NCBI RefSeq assembly: GCF_013204855.1
Contig: NZ_JABMKZ010000022.1
Location: 61,693-125,692 of the forward strand
Reading direction: 5' to 3'
Source of the DNA: Paenibacillus alba
GTDB taxonomy: Bacteria; Bacillota; Bacilli; Paenibacillales; NBRC-103111
Length of the DNA stretch: 64,000 nt
Shown here piece after piece: positions 8,584 through 17,190 of the stretch (position 1 is the stretch's first letter; each line of letters begins with the position of its first letter). The position numbers and the translations under genes are program-made. The notes below the pieces were generated by a model. That model made no database searches. It had not been told where the DNA came from and saw nothing but the letters and a program-made list of their open reading frames with translations.

Positions 8584-9480
8584 ATGACAACAACTACAAA
8601 TTCCAAAATTAAAAGAAAATCACTTTTTTCCATTCTGCTTAGCTCCGCAATTGCAGCGACTCTGCTCGTTGCCGCTCCCGCTCAACAATCGCACGCTGCA
8701 GGCAACCCTGACGCTAATTTCTCACCAGCAACGCTGCAGTTCCTGAAGACAAATACAGGCCTCGATGGTGAGCAATGGGATAATATTATGAAACTCGTCA
8801 ACAAACCTGAGCAAGATTCGCTCGATTGGACGAAGTTTTATGGCTATTGTGAAAAGCTTCCCGATAAACGCGGATACACGATGGGCATTTTCGGCGCTAC
8901 GACAGGCGGTGCCAATGACCCCAATCCTGATGGTCCCACTTTATTCAAGAAATATGACGAGGTTAGCGGAGCCAGCAACCCTTCGATTCAAGGCGGACTG
9001 GCACGTATTGGCGTCCATGGGACTATGAAAGGCTCCATTCTGGAAATTACGGATAGCGGGAGTGTTTTCTGCGGCAAAATTAACGCCTTGCAGAACAATA
9101 GCAAATGGAGAGATGCCATCTGGAGCACTTTCTACGATGTATATATCAAATATAGTGTACAGCAAGCACGTCAGCGCGGTTTCAGTTCGGCCTTAACCAT
9201 CGGCTCTTTTGTGGATACGGCACTGAATCAAGGCTCCACTGGCGATTCAGGCAGTCTTGAGGGGGTTCTCTCACGATCTGGCACGAGCAAAGATGAGAAG
9301 ACATTCATGACTAGTTTCTACGCGAAGCGCACCTTAATCGTTGATACCAACGACTATAACCAGCCGCCCAACGGCAAGAACCGTGTGAAGCAGTGGAGCA
9401 CGCTTCTGAAAAATGGAGAAACCGATCTGAAGAACGCGGATGCCGCCATTGTTCAAGTGACAAACTGGGAAATGAAGTAA
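8584..9480 (+). CDS. csn: secreted chitosanase, glycoside hydrolase family 46
   Basis: 298 residues. A Sec signal peptide (positively charged start, hydrophobic stretch 14-31, cleavage near SHA-AG about residue 39) precedes a GH46 catalytic domain. From memory it is very close to the B. circulans MH-K1 chitosanase. Equivalents of that enzyme's catalytic acids are E76 (KPEQD) and D94 (PDKRGYT). The GIFGATTGG segment and the cysteines at YGYC and VFCGK are also present. The enzyme hydrolyses beta-1,4 glucosamine links in chitosan outside the cell. An AGGAGG site lies 7 bases before the ATG. Upstream are LacI/cre-like operator sites, suggesting induction by substrate and catabolite control. No clear terminator is visible after it. 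Confidence 0.96.
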   Translation: MTTTTNSKIKRKSLFSILLSSAIAATLLVAAPAQQSHAAGNPDANFSPATLQFLKTNTGLDGEQWDNIMKLVNKPEQDSLDWTKFYGYCEKLPDKRGYTMGIFGATTGGANDPNPDGPTLFKKYDEVSGASNPSIQGGLARIGVHGTMKGSILEITDSGSVFCGKINALQNNSKWRDAIWSTFYDVYIKYSVQQARQRGFSSALTIGSFVDTALNQGSTGDSGSLEGVLSRSGTSKDEKTFMTSFYAKRTLIVDTNDYNQPPNGKNRVKQWSTLLKNGETDLKNADAAIVQVTNWEMK

Positions 9481-9580
9481 GGCGCATCTTGATTTGGTCC
9501 TTTTGAAATTTGCTAAGCGGCTCTTGACCAGCCACAAACTAGCTAAGCATTTCATCCACATAGGTCGATCGGTTAAAGCT

Positions 9581-9685
9581 TTATCTCCTTAATGCAAACG
9601 CTTTGAGCACATTATGCCAATCACCAATCGTTTCCGGAAGCGGCAAGCCCAATTTATCCAACCAATCCTGGCGAATAAGCGGGCC
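9581..9685 (-). pseudogene. fragment of an ABC-type extracellular solute-binding protein
   Basis: On the minus strand the frame reads GPLIRQDWLDKLGLPLPETI followed by GDWHNVLKAFA and then a stop. This is the characteristic segment of large sugar-binding lipoproteins common in Paenibacillus. There is no start, no signal peptide and nothing else of the protein. The fragment abuts or slightly overlaps the aldo-keto reductase fragment on the other strand near 9670-9690, marking an old recombination junction. Confidence 0.7.
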
Positions 9686-9865
9686 AGAGAGCAATCTTCG
9701 GCTCAAATGGCCATCGCATGGGTACTCCGTGGCAATCATGTTACGTCAGCACTTGTTGGCGCTAGCCGAGTTAGCCAGATTGTGGACAACGTTGCGGCGC
9801 TCAATAACTTGGCGTTTACTGAGAGCGAATTGAAGCTCATTGATGAAATCTTGAAAGCTGAGTAA
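9671..9865 (+). pseudogene. C-terminal fragment of an aldo/keto reductase (YghZ-like)
   Basis: The frame ending at 9865 encodes SSAQMAIAWVLR, VTSALVGASRVSQI, DNVAALNNLAF and ELKLIDEIL, the conserved last 60 residues of YghZ-type aldo/keto reductases. The barrel's N-terminal 250 or so residues, including the catalytic tyrosine, are missing. An in-frame ATG at 9614 exists, but codons before about 9671 belong to the solute-binding-protein fragment read backwards. I call this a decayed gene, not a functional small protein. Confidence 0.8.
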
Positions 9866-9971
9866 AGATATACCAAAAAAGTGGTTGTCCTGAAGATTCA
9901 TCTCCCTTTTGGGGAAGAGACTTCTATTTGCGAAAAAAGCAAGGCTTCGAATTGAATGGGCTGAGCCAGGT

Positions 9972-10270
9972 CCGTGGCTCCCCGATTTTGAAAAGCCTGC
10001 AAATTGTGCAGGCTTTTTCGCTAAAATCGTGTGAAAAATGAGAAAGCCTGCGATTATGCAGGCTTTCTTAGCTTTTCCCTCCTGGAATCGAAAAAAGGCC
10101 TCCAAAGGATGCATAATTGCAGGCTTTTTACCTTTTTGCGCCTTTCCCTGAGGAAAAGGATGCATATTCGCAGGAATAGGCGAAGAAAATGAATTTCATC
10201 AATTTCAGGATGATGAGGGCCGTCCCACAAAGGGCGTGTATGAACGGAACGGGGCCCAAATAACAGGAAC
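9972..10270 (+). repeat. dispersed four-dyad intergenic element, copy B
   Basis: Head-first on the plus strand. GCAGG anchors at 10008, 10058, 10119 and 10170 (spacing 50, 61, 51). The head modules form AAGCCTGC...GCAGGCTT hairpins with T runs on both strands. Similarity to copy A continues to about 10267 (TTTCAGGATGATGA, TGTATGAACG, AAATAACAGG). It is then followed by two degenerate 9-mers (CCTCAAAGC, CTCCTCAAG), where copy A carries its long array. It lies between two converging genes. The minus-strand frame across it has no ribosome binding site. Confidence 0.85.
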
Positions 10271-10427
10271 AACGCCTCAAAGCCACTCCTCAAGTGTGGA
10301 ACAAGGCATTTTGAAGTCCATCCATCCCCCATGTCCGCATACGGGATATGCGAATGAAGCAAGTTAACATAAAGCAGTTCCACTGCCGCGCAAAATGAGC
10401 CATAGAAAGACTCTATGTACCTATTGA

Positions 10428-11615
10428 TCAAATCACTAAATCCAAAAATAGATAATACCCTTCTCCCAACGCGCAGGAGTAGGTTTGGATCTGATGGGAC
10501 GTATCCAAGTCCGTATAAGCCTGGGAAAGAATACCTTGGTCCTGCAGATTCATCATGAGAATGTTCGAGATAAAATAGGGCCTCCATGTCCAGTTCGCTC
10601 CGCGATAGCTGTCATCTTTGCTCCAGGCTTCGTCTTTGCGCGAGTAGTTGGATGAGATTTGATAGCCATCTCCAAGACAGATGTAGATCCGCATGCAATT
10701 ATCGGAAACGCTGTTCAGCATATTCTCGATCATGGAATCCGCATTATCGGATGTGGATATTCGGACCGAACCGCGAAGCAGAGAATCGAGGCTTTGATGT
10801 ATGGTGAGGATTCGGCTGTAGCGTTGAAATTCACTTTGACCGAAGATGTTCATTTCTTCTTTCAGCATCGCTTTGAAAGCGTCCTTCTTCTGGAGCTCAG
10901 GCTCCGCTTTGGAGAAGAGATAGCCCTGAACATACCTGGCCCCAACTTGCAGCGCGCTGTGGAGTTCTTGCTTCGTTTCCACGCCTTCGACCAGCAGGGA
11001 AGCACCCATTTGAGCAGCTAAAATGGAGAACGACTGCATCAAGGCCTTGTAGCCCGCGTGGATGACGCTTTTTTTCAGAAGATTCAGGTCAATTTTCAAA
11101 ATTTTCGGTTGGAGACTGGCGATCCGGTCGAAATTGCTGAAGCCGCTGCCCACATCATCAATCGCAATCGTACAACCGAACTCTCGATAGATTTCTACAA
11201 TGCGCGTCAGCTCCTGAAGCTTTCCCGTAAATTCCTCCTCGGTCACTTCAATAACGATACGCGCTGGATTGATCTGGTATTTTCTCAACAACTCAATGGT
11301 AGGCAGCATGCCCGTCCGCTTATATGTTTGATAGATCCAGGATGGCTTTAAATTAATGAACAATGCACTCTCGTCTTCTACAGTTGTAATCCGTTCAATA
11401 GCCAGTTCTCTTAAATAACGATCAATCGACAAATGATCCTCTTCAGAAATGTCAGGATCCTTGAAAAAAGGTCCCAGACTCTCAACATGGCCTTGCCGCA
11501 CCCTTCTGCCCAAGGTTTCGTAACCGATGATCTCTTGGCTTTGCAGAGACAGAATGGGTTGGAAAAATGGACGTACTTCCTGCTTCGGCGGAATCCTGCT
11601 GTCATTAACCTGCAC
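10428..11615 (-). CDS. ykuI: EAL-domain protein with YkuI-type C-terminal sensor domain
   Basis: About 395 residues. The N-terminal EAL domain (about 10-245) belongs to the cyclic-di-GMP phosphodiesterase family. Its signature is ETL rather than EAL, but the downstream metal/catalytic residues appear present: N in NLKP, E in EVTEEE, the DD of IDDVGSG, K in KIDLNLL and E in EGVET. The C-terminal part (about 255-395) is a PAS-like YkuI_C domain. In B. subtilis YkuI binds c-di-GMP. An earlier TTG at 11633 lies at the edge of the AGGAGG ribosome binding site (11625-11630), so the GTG at 11615, 9 bases downstream of that site, is the likely start. It is divergent from the hybrid kinase gene. Confidence 0.85.
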   Translation of the reverse strand: MQVNDSRIPPKQEVRPFFQPILSLQSQEIIGYETLGRRVRQGHVESLGPFFKDPDISEEDHLSIDRYLRELAIERITTVEDESALFINLKPSWIYQTYKRTGMLPTIELLRKYQINPARIVIEVTEEEFTGKLQELTRIVEIYREFGCTIAIDDVGSGFSNFDRIASLQPKILKIDLNLLKKSVIHAGYKALMQSFSILAAQMGASLLVEGVETKQELHSALQVGARYVQGYLFSKAEPELQKKDAFKAMLKEEMNIFGQSEFQRYSRILTIHQSLDSLLRGSVRISTSDNADSMIENMLNSVSDNCMRIYICLGDGYQISSNYSRKDEAWSKDDSYRGANWTWRPYFISNILMMNLQDQGILSQAYTDLDTSHQIQTYSCALGEGYYLFLDLVI

Positions 11616-11823
11616 GGTGTGCGCCCTCCTCAAGCTGTAATCAATGTACTTAAATATAACATTAGTTGTCTAATGAATAGTATTGTAAACGACATCGACC
11701 TTTCTTGCAATGGATTGATGGAAGAAAACATGACATTATCATTTTTTAAAGGAATTTGTTGGTCGGTGTCGAATTTTTAGCATATCATTCACATTCTAAT
11801 TAGAAGTTAGGTGACAGTTCGCT

Positions 11824-14712
11824 ATGAAGGCATTTACGAGGTCTCGGATCTCAATGCTATACGTTATTTTAATCGTCGTCTTACTGGCTTTTGTAAGTGT
11901 ATCCAACTACATCGCTTCAAGGAATATGGAAAGTGAAAGCAATGCGATTGTGAAGGACTCAATCCCCATTGCGACAACGACGAACAGCCTGCTAACGGAT
12001 TTAATTAATCAAGAAACAGCCATTCGGGGCTTCGAGCTAACCACCATCGAGCAATATCTGGATCCCTATACAGCTGGCCGAAAGCAGCTCGAGGAAGATT
12101 TGGACAAGATTCGCAAGTATGACAAGAAGTATCCGACATTACAGCTCATTATGGATACACAAGCCATACCGGCCATTACCAATTTACAGAAATTCTATGA
12201 TTCGCAATTAGAGTTGGTGAGGGCAGGGAAAACGGACGAAGCCAAAGCCCGCTTGGCCTCAGGTAAAACGATGATGGACCGTTATCGGATCATTCACACC
12301 AGTATTGAAAAAGCCATCGAACAAATTACAGCAGATGCTTACACCGCTTCGCTCAAAGCTGGTCAAACCTCCCGTATGATTACGATGGTTGGAGGCATTA
12401 TCGCTTTAATCGCCGGCGGTCTATCCATCTTCATTTCTCTCCGCGCGAACCAAGCTGAGGAAGAACTTCGCAAAAGCGAAGAAACCTATCGCTATATGGC
12501 TGAAAGCCTAGAGACACAGAACGAGGAAATCATTGCCCAGCAGGAAGAGCAGCAGGTGACTCTGGCCAAGCTGTCCGAACGGGAACGGGACTTGGAGCTT
12601 ATCTCTTCCTATCAGGAGAAACTGACAGGGTATGTGGAATTAAAGGATTTCTTAAAGCATACACTGCCTGCCCTATTGAACTCATTAGCCCAGGATGCTG
12701 CTCTAGTTGTCATAGAGCGCCCCTCTTCCGCGGATGGCAACAACTTATCTTATGATGTTATACATTCCATTGGATATCCCAAAAATCATATCAGTCAACA
12801 TCAGCAAGAGCTGTTTGGCCCTGCCAAACGCGTTTTCGATGAGGGGACGCCGATCTACCACATGCGGGATGTGCACGGACATGAACAAGGGATTCATGGC
12901 GGCATGCTTCAGGCTTGCGATCAGTATATCCCTCTATTCGATGATAAACAGAAAGTCATTGGCTTCTTGCTACTAACCAGCTATCAAAGTTCTCTCCTTC
13001 ATGAAACTAATCAGCGGTTAACCAAAGGGTTAGTTCGTCAGTTCGGTTTAGCGTTCTACTCTCAGGTTATGAATGACGAGAGGCTTCGCCAAGCGGCTAA
13101 TCTCGCTAAGCTTAATGATCAGCTCATCGCTGAAAAGCAGCTTATTGAAGGCCAGCGTGATTTGATCCAAAATATTTTGGAATCGGCTCACGAAGGAATG
13201 ATGATGTGTGATTCGCACGGTACGATTCTCTTCTCCAATCATCGGATGAACCGCTACTTCAATCTGCATGAACGGATAGGGGAGAACTTAATCGCATGCT
13301 GTCACGACATTTCTACGGAAACCGCCAGCTTTATCGGTGTAGCTACCTCCATTGAAGCGTTAATCGAAGGTTCGAATTCTCATCTCACGCAGCGCTTTAG
13401 CTTCGTATTCGAGGATCAGCCGCAATATGCCGAATTATATGCAACTGTCGTCAGTGCAGATACGGAACAGAAGGGCTATTTATTCGTATTCCGTGACCGA
13501 ACGGAGGAAGAACGCGTTGATGAAATGAAAAATGAATTCATCAGCATCGTCTCCCATGAATTGCGGACACCGCTTGCCAGCGTGCTGGGATTCATCGAGA
13601 TTTTGCTGCATCGCGAGCTTTCGAAGGACAAGCAGAAGAAATACATGGAAACCATCTATAAAGAAGCGCATCGCCTATCGAATCTAATCAACGATTTCTT
13701 GGATTTACAGCGTATGGAGTCAGGACGCCAACTGTATCATTTCTCACCGATCAATTTAATAAGTACAGCGCAAGAGATTGCTGAACAGTGGCAGGATAAA
13801 CAAAATCATCACATTATCATCCATCAGCAGGATGAAGAGCTCTGGGTACGCGCGGATGCAGATCGGATGCGTCAAGTGTTCCATAACCTCATCAGCAATG
13901 CGATTAAGTATTCACCTGGTTCGGACCGCATTGATATCCATTTGAGCGCTGATCAAGGTAAAATTATCGTAACTATTCAAGATTATGGGCTGGGCATCCC
14001 CGAGGAAGCGCATGCTCAGATGTTCTCAAAATTCTTCCGGGTCGATAATTCAGACCGCCGGCAAATTGGCGGTACAGGCTTAGGTCTGGCCATCGTCAAA
14101 GAAATTGTAGAAGGACATCATGGACAGATCTCCTACACCTCAGAGATGGGGAAAGGCACCACATTCCGCGTTGTTTTGGATCAATATCAACTGTCTACGT
14201 TGGATAATAAAATTGTTATTTTCGAAGATGACGACGACTTAGCCAAGCTGATTCAAGTCGCTCTGAACAAGTTCAACCTCCCTTCCATCCAGATTCGTTC
14301 TGCGGAAGAGGGCATTATCGCGCTAAGCCGCTGCATCGGAGAGCCCGTCTTGTTCATCGTTGACATTCATCTCGAAGGAGCCAAGACAGGTTGGGATTTC
14401 ATCGCTGATCTCTCTCATCATCCGGTGTATTACCAAACCCCTGTCATCGTATCAACGGCGCTGGATCAGCCGCACGATTACCATGAGAAGGATATCCAGA
14501 AGTATCTCAAAAAACCGTTTTCGATGGAGCGTCTCGTTCAGGTAGCCAAGCATTTGCTCGAAACGAAGCAAAGTAATGCTTATGTGTTCCATACGCAGGA
14601 CAAAGATTCCCTCTCCACTACCCTGCAGCGCAAAGGGATTGATATTATCGAAATGAAATCGAATATGGATATGATCGAGGTCGAAATCAAAAAACCACAA
14701 TCAGACGCCTAG
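11824..14712 (+). CDS. hybrid sensor histidine kinase: CHASE3, GAF/PAS, HisKA, HATPase and receiver
   Basis: 962 residues. Transmembrane helices at about 11-30 and 188-207 frame an extracellular CHASE3-type helical sensor with the INQETAIRGF motif. A coiled coil (about 208-260), a GAF-like region and a PAS region (about 450-560) follow. HisKA carries the phosphorylated H578 (VSHELRTPL). The ATPase domain has N, G1 (DYGLGIPEE) and G2 (GGTGLGLAIV) boxes. The C-terminal receiver has acidic EDDDD, acceptor D847 and lysine in KKPF. A receiver on the same chain suggests phosphorelay to another protein; no response regulator with an output domain is adjacent. The AGGTGA ribosome binding site is weak. 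It diverges from ykuI. Confidence 0.88.
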   Translation: MKAFTRSRISMLYVILIVVLLAFVSVSNYIASRNMESESNAIVKDSIPIATTTNSLLTDLINQETAIRGFELTTIEQYLDPYTAGRKQLEEDLDKIRKYDKKYPTLQLIMDTQAIPAITNLQKFYDSQLELVRAGKTDEAKARLASGKTMMDRYRIIHTSIEKAIEQITADAYTASLKAGQTSRMITMVGGIIALIAGGLSIFISLRANQAEEELRKSEETYRYMAESLETQNEEIIAQQEEQQVTLAKLSERERDLELISSYQEKLTGYVELKDFLKHTLPALLNSLAQDAALVVIERPSSADGNNLSYDVIHSIGYPKNHISQHQQELFGPAKRVFDEGTPIYHMRDVHGHEQGIHGGMLQACDQYIPLFDDKQKVIGFLLLTSYQSSLLHETNQRLTKGLVRQFGLAFYSQVMNDERLRQAANLAKLNDQLIAEKQLIEGQRDLIQNILESAHEGMMMCDSHGTILFSNHRMNRYFNLHERIGENLIACCHDISTETASFIGVATSIEALIEGSNSHLTQRFSFVFEDQPQYAELYATVVSADTEQKGYLFVFRDRTEEERVDEMKNEFISIVSHELRTPLASVLGFIEILLHRELSKDKQKKYMETIYKEAHRLSNLINDFLDLQRMESGRQLYHFSPINLISTAQEIAEQWQDKQNHHIIIHQQDEELWVRADADRMRQVFHNLISNAIKYSPGSDRIDIHLSADQGKIIVTIQDYGLGIPEEAHAQMFSKFFRVDNSDRRQIGGTGLGLAIVKEIVEGHHGQISYTSEMGKGTTFRVVLDQYQLSTLDNKIVIFEDDDDLAKLIQVALNKFNLPSIQIRSAEEGIIALSRCIGEPVLFIVDIHLEGAKTGWDFIADLSHHPVYYQTPVIVSTALDQPHDYHEKDIQKYLKKPFSMERLVQVAKHLLETKQSNAYVFHTQDKDSLSTTLQRKGIDIIEMKSNMDMIEVEIKKPQSDA

Positions 14713-14719
14713 TCACCGC

Positions 14720-14758
14720 AAACTCTCCTTCCGGCTCATCGGGGGAGAGTTTTATTTA
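14720..14758 (+). terminator. terminator after hybrid kinase
   Basis: Stem AAACTCTCC / GGAGAGTTT followed by a T-rich tail. Confidence 0.8.
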
Positions 14759-14817
14759 TTGTAAAGGGAAAGGGATTTCCCTGCTATGCAGCCAATATAC
14801 TAAAGTAATAGTCAGGG

Positions 14818-16167
14818 ATGAGAAGGAAAGGTGTGAGCCAATTGGCAAAGCTTGAGTACGCTTCCAACACAAGACAAGCACGTGGAGTCTGGACACTGTT
14901 CTTCTCCTTGCCCATCTTCGCTTGGGCGATGTACGATTTCGCGAATACGATTTTCTCCTCCAATATCGTAACTGTCTTTTATCCGTTTTATCTCAAAGAA
15001 ACATTAGGGAAAAGCGAAGAGCTGAATCAAATCGCCAGCACCTTTATCACCTATTCCAATGCCTTGTCCAGCTTCTTTCTCGTGCTGCTATCGCCTCTAT
15101 TCGGAGTCTGGATCGATCGGACAGGCAAAAAGAAGGCTTACCTTATTCCTTTTACCTTAATCGCTATTGTTGCTACACTGCTCATGGGTATTTCCGCCAT
15201 CTGGGATACAGAGCAGCAATGGCTCGGACTCAATACGTCGGTGCTTGGCGTCATCTTCTTTTTTATGATTGCCAAATTCTTTTACAATTCCAGCCTGATC
15301 TTCTATGATTCCATGATTTCGGATTTGGGCAGCGAGCGCGAAATTCCGATTATTTCCGGCGTTGGCGTTGCCGTAGGCTATGTGGGCACTTTGGTTGGTC
15401 TCATCGTCTATCCGCTGATTAACGGAAACCACTTTGAAAATACGTTCATTCCCAGTGCATTGATGTTCCTGCTCTTCTCTTTGCCGATTATGTTTTTCTA
15501 CAAAGAGAAGCCTATACAGGCGGTTAAGGAGAAAAAATCACTGCTCAGCGGGTACCGCGAGATTTGGGCTACATTCAAAGAAGCTAGGAAGTACCGAGCT
15601 GCTTTCCTGTTCATGATCGCCTATTTCTTCTTCAATGATGCGATTGCCACAGCGATTGCCGTCATGGCCATTTATGCGAACACGGTGATGGGCTTCACCA
15701 CAGGGCAATTCATTCTGCTCTACTTGGTCTCGACGGTATCGAGCATCATTGGCTCGTTTCTCTTCGGGTATGTCACAAGGAGTATTGGCCCCAAGCATGC
15801 CGTGACCATCGTCGCCTTCATCCTCATTGTCGCAATTGCGGTCGCTTCTCTGGCAACTAGCCAGAGCTTGTTCTGGATAGCCGGCAGCCTGTACGGCGTT
15901 TCAATGGGCGCTATGTGGGTAACATCGCGAACACTCATTGTACAATTAACGCCGGAAGAGAAACGCGGCCAATTCTTCGGATTATTCGCTTTCTCCGGCA
16001 AAGTGTCCTCTATCGTCGGACCCGCGCTGTATGGATCTATTACGTGGGCACTCGCTTCTTCAGGAAATTTGGCTAGCCGCGCAGCGTTAGGCTCCCTCTT
16101 AGTGCTCGTCATTATTGGCTTGTTCGTTCACATGCGCGTTCCGCAGAAATTGCATTCTTCCTCTTGA
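14818..16167 (+). CDS. MFS transporter, UMF1/Atg22-like
   Basis: 449 residues with about 12 hydrophobic segments. The N-terminal FAWAMYDFANTIFSSNIV segment is typical of the UMF1 (Atg22-like) branch of the major facilitator superfamily. GVWIDRTGKKK matches the MFS loop 2-3 signature. The substrate is unknown; Atg22 relatives are linked to amino-acid efflux in yeast. The ATG at 14818 has a weak site; a TTG at 14842 follows AAAGGTGTGAG and may be the real start. The kinase terminator separates it from the gene upstream. Confidence 0.85.
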   Translation: MRRKGVSQLAKLEYASNTRQARGVWTLFFSLPIFAWAMYDFANTIFSSNIVTVFYPFYLKETLGKSEELNQIASTFITYSNALSSFFLVLLSPLFGVWIDRTGKKKAYLIPFTLIAIVATLLMGISAIWDTEQQWLGLNTSVLGVIFFFMIAKFFYNSSLIFYDSMISDLGSEREIPIISGVGVAVGYVGTLVGLIVYPLINGNHFENTFIPSALMFLLFSLPIMFFYKEKPIQAVKEKKSLLSGYREIWATFKEARKYRAAFLFMIAYFFFNDAIATAIAVMAIYANTVMGFTTGQFILLYLVSTVSSIIGSFLFGYVTRSIGPKHAVTIVAFILIVAIAVASLATSQSLFWIAGSLYGVSMGAMWVTSRTLIVQLTPEEKRGQFFGLFAFSGKVSSIVGPALYGSITWALASSGNLASRAALGSLLVLVIIGLFVHMRVPQKLHSSS

Positions 16168-16179
16168 TTCAGGTACAAT
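16150..16179 (+). promoter_or_regulatory. sigma-A type promoter of the small ORF unit
   Basis: TTGCAT, 18 bases, TACAAT. It overlaps the last codons of the MFS gene and points at the small ORF at 16213. Confidence 0.55.
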
Positions 16180-16212
16180 AGCTTTTAATCATAAGCGGAA
16201 GGAGTGAGGAGT

Positions 16213-16269
16213 ATGAAGACTGCTGTCGAGCATAGATTTCTTCCTATTTCTCATTCCATGGAACACTAA
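16213..16269 (+). CDS. 18-residue leader-like peptide
   Basis: ATG preceded by a very strong GGAAGGAGTGAGG site; the product reads MKTAVEHRFLPISHSMEH. The last codon and the stop lie inside the 5' arm of the terminator hairpin at 16262-16296. A ribosome reaching the stop would therefore mask the hairpin. This arrangement suggests a leader peptide controlling readthrough into the UMP kinase gene 90 bases further on, though a free micropeptide is also possible. I know no homologue. Confidence 0.5.
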   Translation: MKTAVEHRFLPISHSMEH

Positions 16270-16296
16270 AGCATTCGTTGCTTTAGTGTTTTTTTT
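16262..16296 (+). terminator. intrinsic terminator overlapping the leader peptide stop
   Basis: Perfect arms AACACTAAAGC / GCTTTAGTGTT followed by a run of eight T. It separates the small ORF from the UMP kinase gene. Confidence 0.85.
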
Positions 16297-16383
16297 CGCA
16301 GATTTTAGCCCCTCTGGGCGGAGCTGATTTCAGGCAGGAAACCATAGGATACACAATTTTTCACATTGGAAGGAGAGATGGAT

Positions 16384-17118
16384 ATGCGGTATAAACGAGT
16401 CCTTATCAAGCTTAGTGGCGGAGCTGTCGCGGGAGACAGCGAATTCGGCTTTGATCCGATGCAGCTGGACCACATTGCCAATGAGATTATGACGGTTGTG
16501 CAATTAGGCGTAGAGGTATGTCTCGTGATCGGCGGGGGCAATATTTTCCGTGGCAATATGGGAGAAAGCTGGGGCATCGAGAAGGCTGAAGCCGATAATA
16601 TCGGCACCTTGGCCACCGTCATCAACAGTCTCATGCTGCGCGGCGTTCTGAAAGCGAAGACCCAAGCGGAAGTCCGCGTTATGACGGCCATTCCGATTGC
16701 TTCCGTAGCGGAGCCCTTCATCCGGCTTAGAGCTATTCATCATCTGGAAAAAGGGTATATCGTTATTTTTGCAGGCGGCAATGGGCAGCCCTTCGTCACC
16801 ACCGATTATCCATCGGTCCAACGAGCCATCGAGGTCAACTGTGAAGCGATTCTTGTCGCGAAGCAAGGTGTTGACGGCGTGTTCGATAAAGATCCCAAAC
16901 ACCATAAGGAAGCTGTTCAGTACAAATCACTTCACTACAATGATGTCATCCACAACAATCTGAAGGTCATGGATCAGTCAGCCTTCATCTTGGCCCGTGA
17001 TTACCATGTTCCTATCCATGTTTTCAACTTCGACAAGCCTGGCTCTATGAAAGAAATTTGTATGGGACAAAATACGGGTACAATAATTAGCGGATCTTCT
17101 GAACTTATTTATCATTAA
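16384..17118 (+). CDS. UMP kinase-like protein (divergent PyrH paralogue)
   Basis: 244 residues, amino-acid-kinase fold. It retains KLSG, VIGGGNIFRG, the EADNIGTLATVINSL segment, AEPFIRLRAIHHLEKG and the VDGVFDKDP lid region of bacterial UMP kinases, which convert UMP to UDP with ATP. Differences from standard PyrH are KLSGGAV where KLSGEA is usual, and TTDYPSVQRA where TDT-A-LRA is usual. Housekeeping pyrH normally sits between tsf and frr. This isolated copy, with its own leader unit, is probably a paralogue. The ATG at 16384 is chosen from AGGAG 8 bases upstream; in-frame TTG 16366 and ATG 16378 are worse placed. Confidence 0.8.
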   Translation: MRYKRVLIKLSGGAVAGDSEFGFDPMQLDHIANEIMTVVQLGVEVCLVIGGGNIFRGNMGESWGIEKAEADNIGTLATVINSLMLRGVLKAKTQAEVRVMTAIPIASVAEPFIRLRAIHHLEKGYIVIFAGGNGQPFVTTDYPSVQRAIEVNCEAILVAKQGVDGVFDKDPKHHKEAVQYKSLHYNDVIHNNLKVMDQSAFILARDYHVPIHVFNFDKPGSMKEICMGQNTGTIISGSSELIYH

Positions 17119-17125
17119 AATCATG

Positions 17126-17157
17126 GTAGGGGTAAGCGAGGCTTCCCCTACTGTTTT
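17126..17157 (+). terminator. terminator after UMP kinase-like gene
   Basis: Stem GTAGGGG-AAGC / GCTTCCCCTAC followed by TGTTTT. Confidence 0.8.
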
Positions 17158-17190
17158 ATAAACTGAAATCCTACCATTGGTTACGCTGGG

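Noticed and set aside
9746..10165. 139-codon minus-strand frame through element B, with a similar peptide from element C
   Set aside because: Peptide similarity (MHPFE-FFRFQ, KACIIAGF) follows from DNA repeat similarity. The equivalent frames in copies A, D and E contain stops, and no ribosome binding site is conserved.
10054..10427. Possible gene in the minus-strand frame downstream of ykuI (to 10587)
   Set aside because: It runs through element B, overlaps the end of ykuI out of frame and has no start signal.
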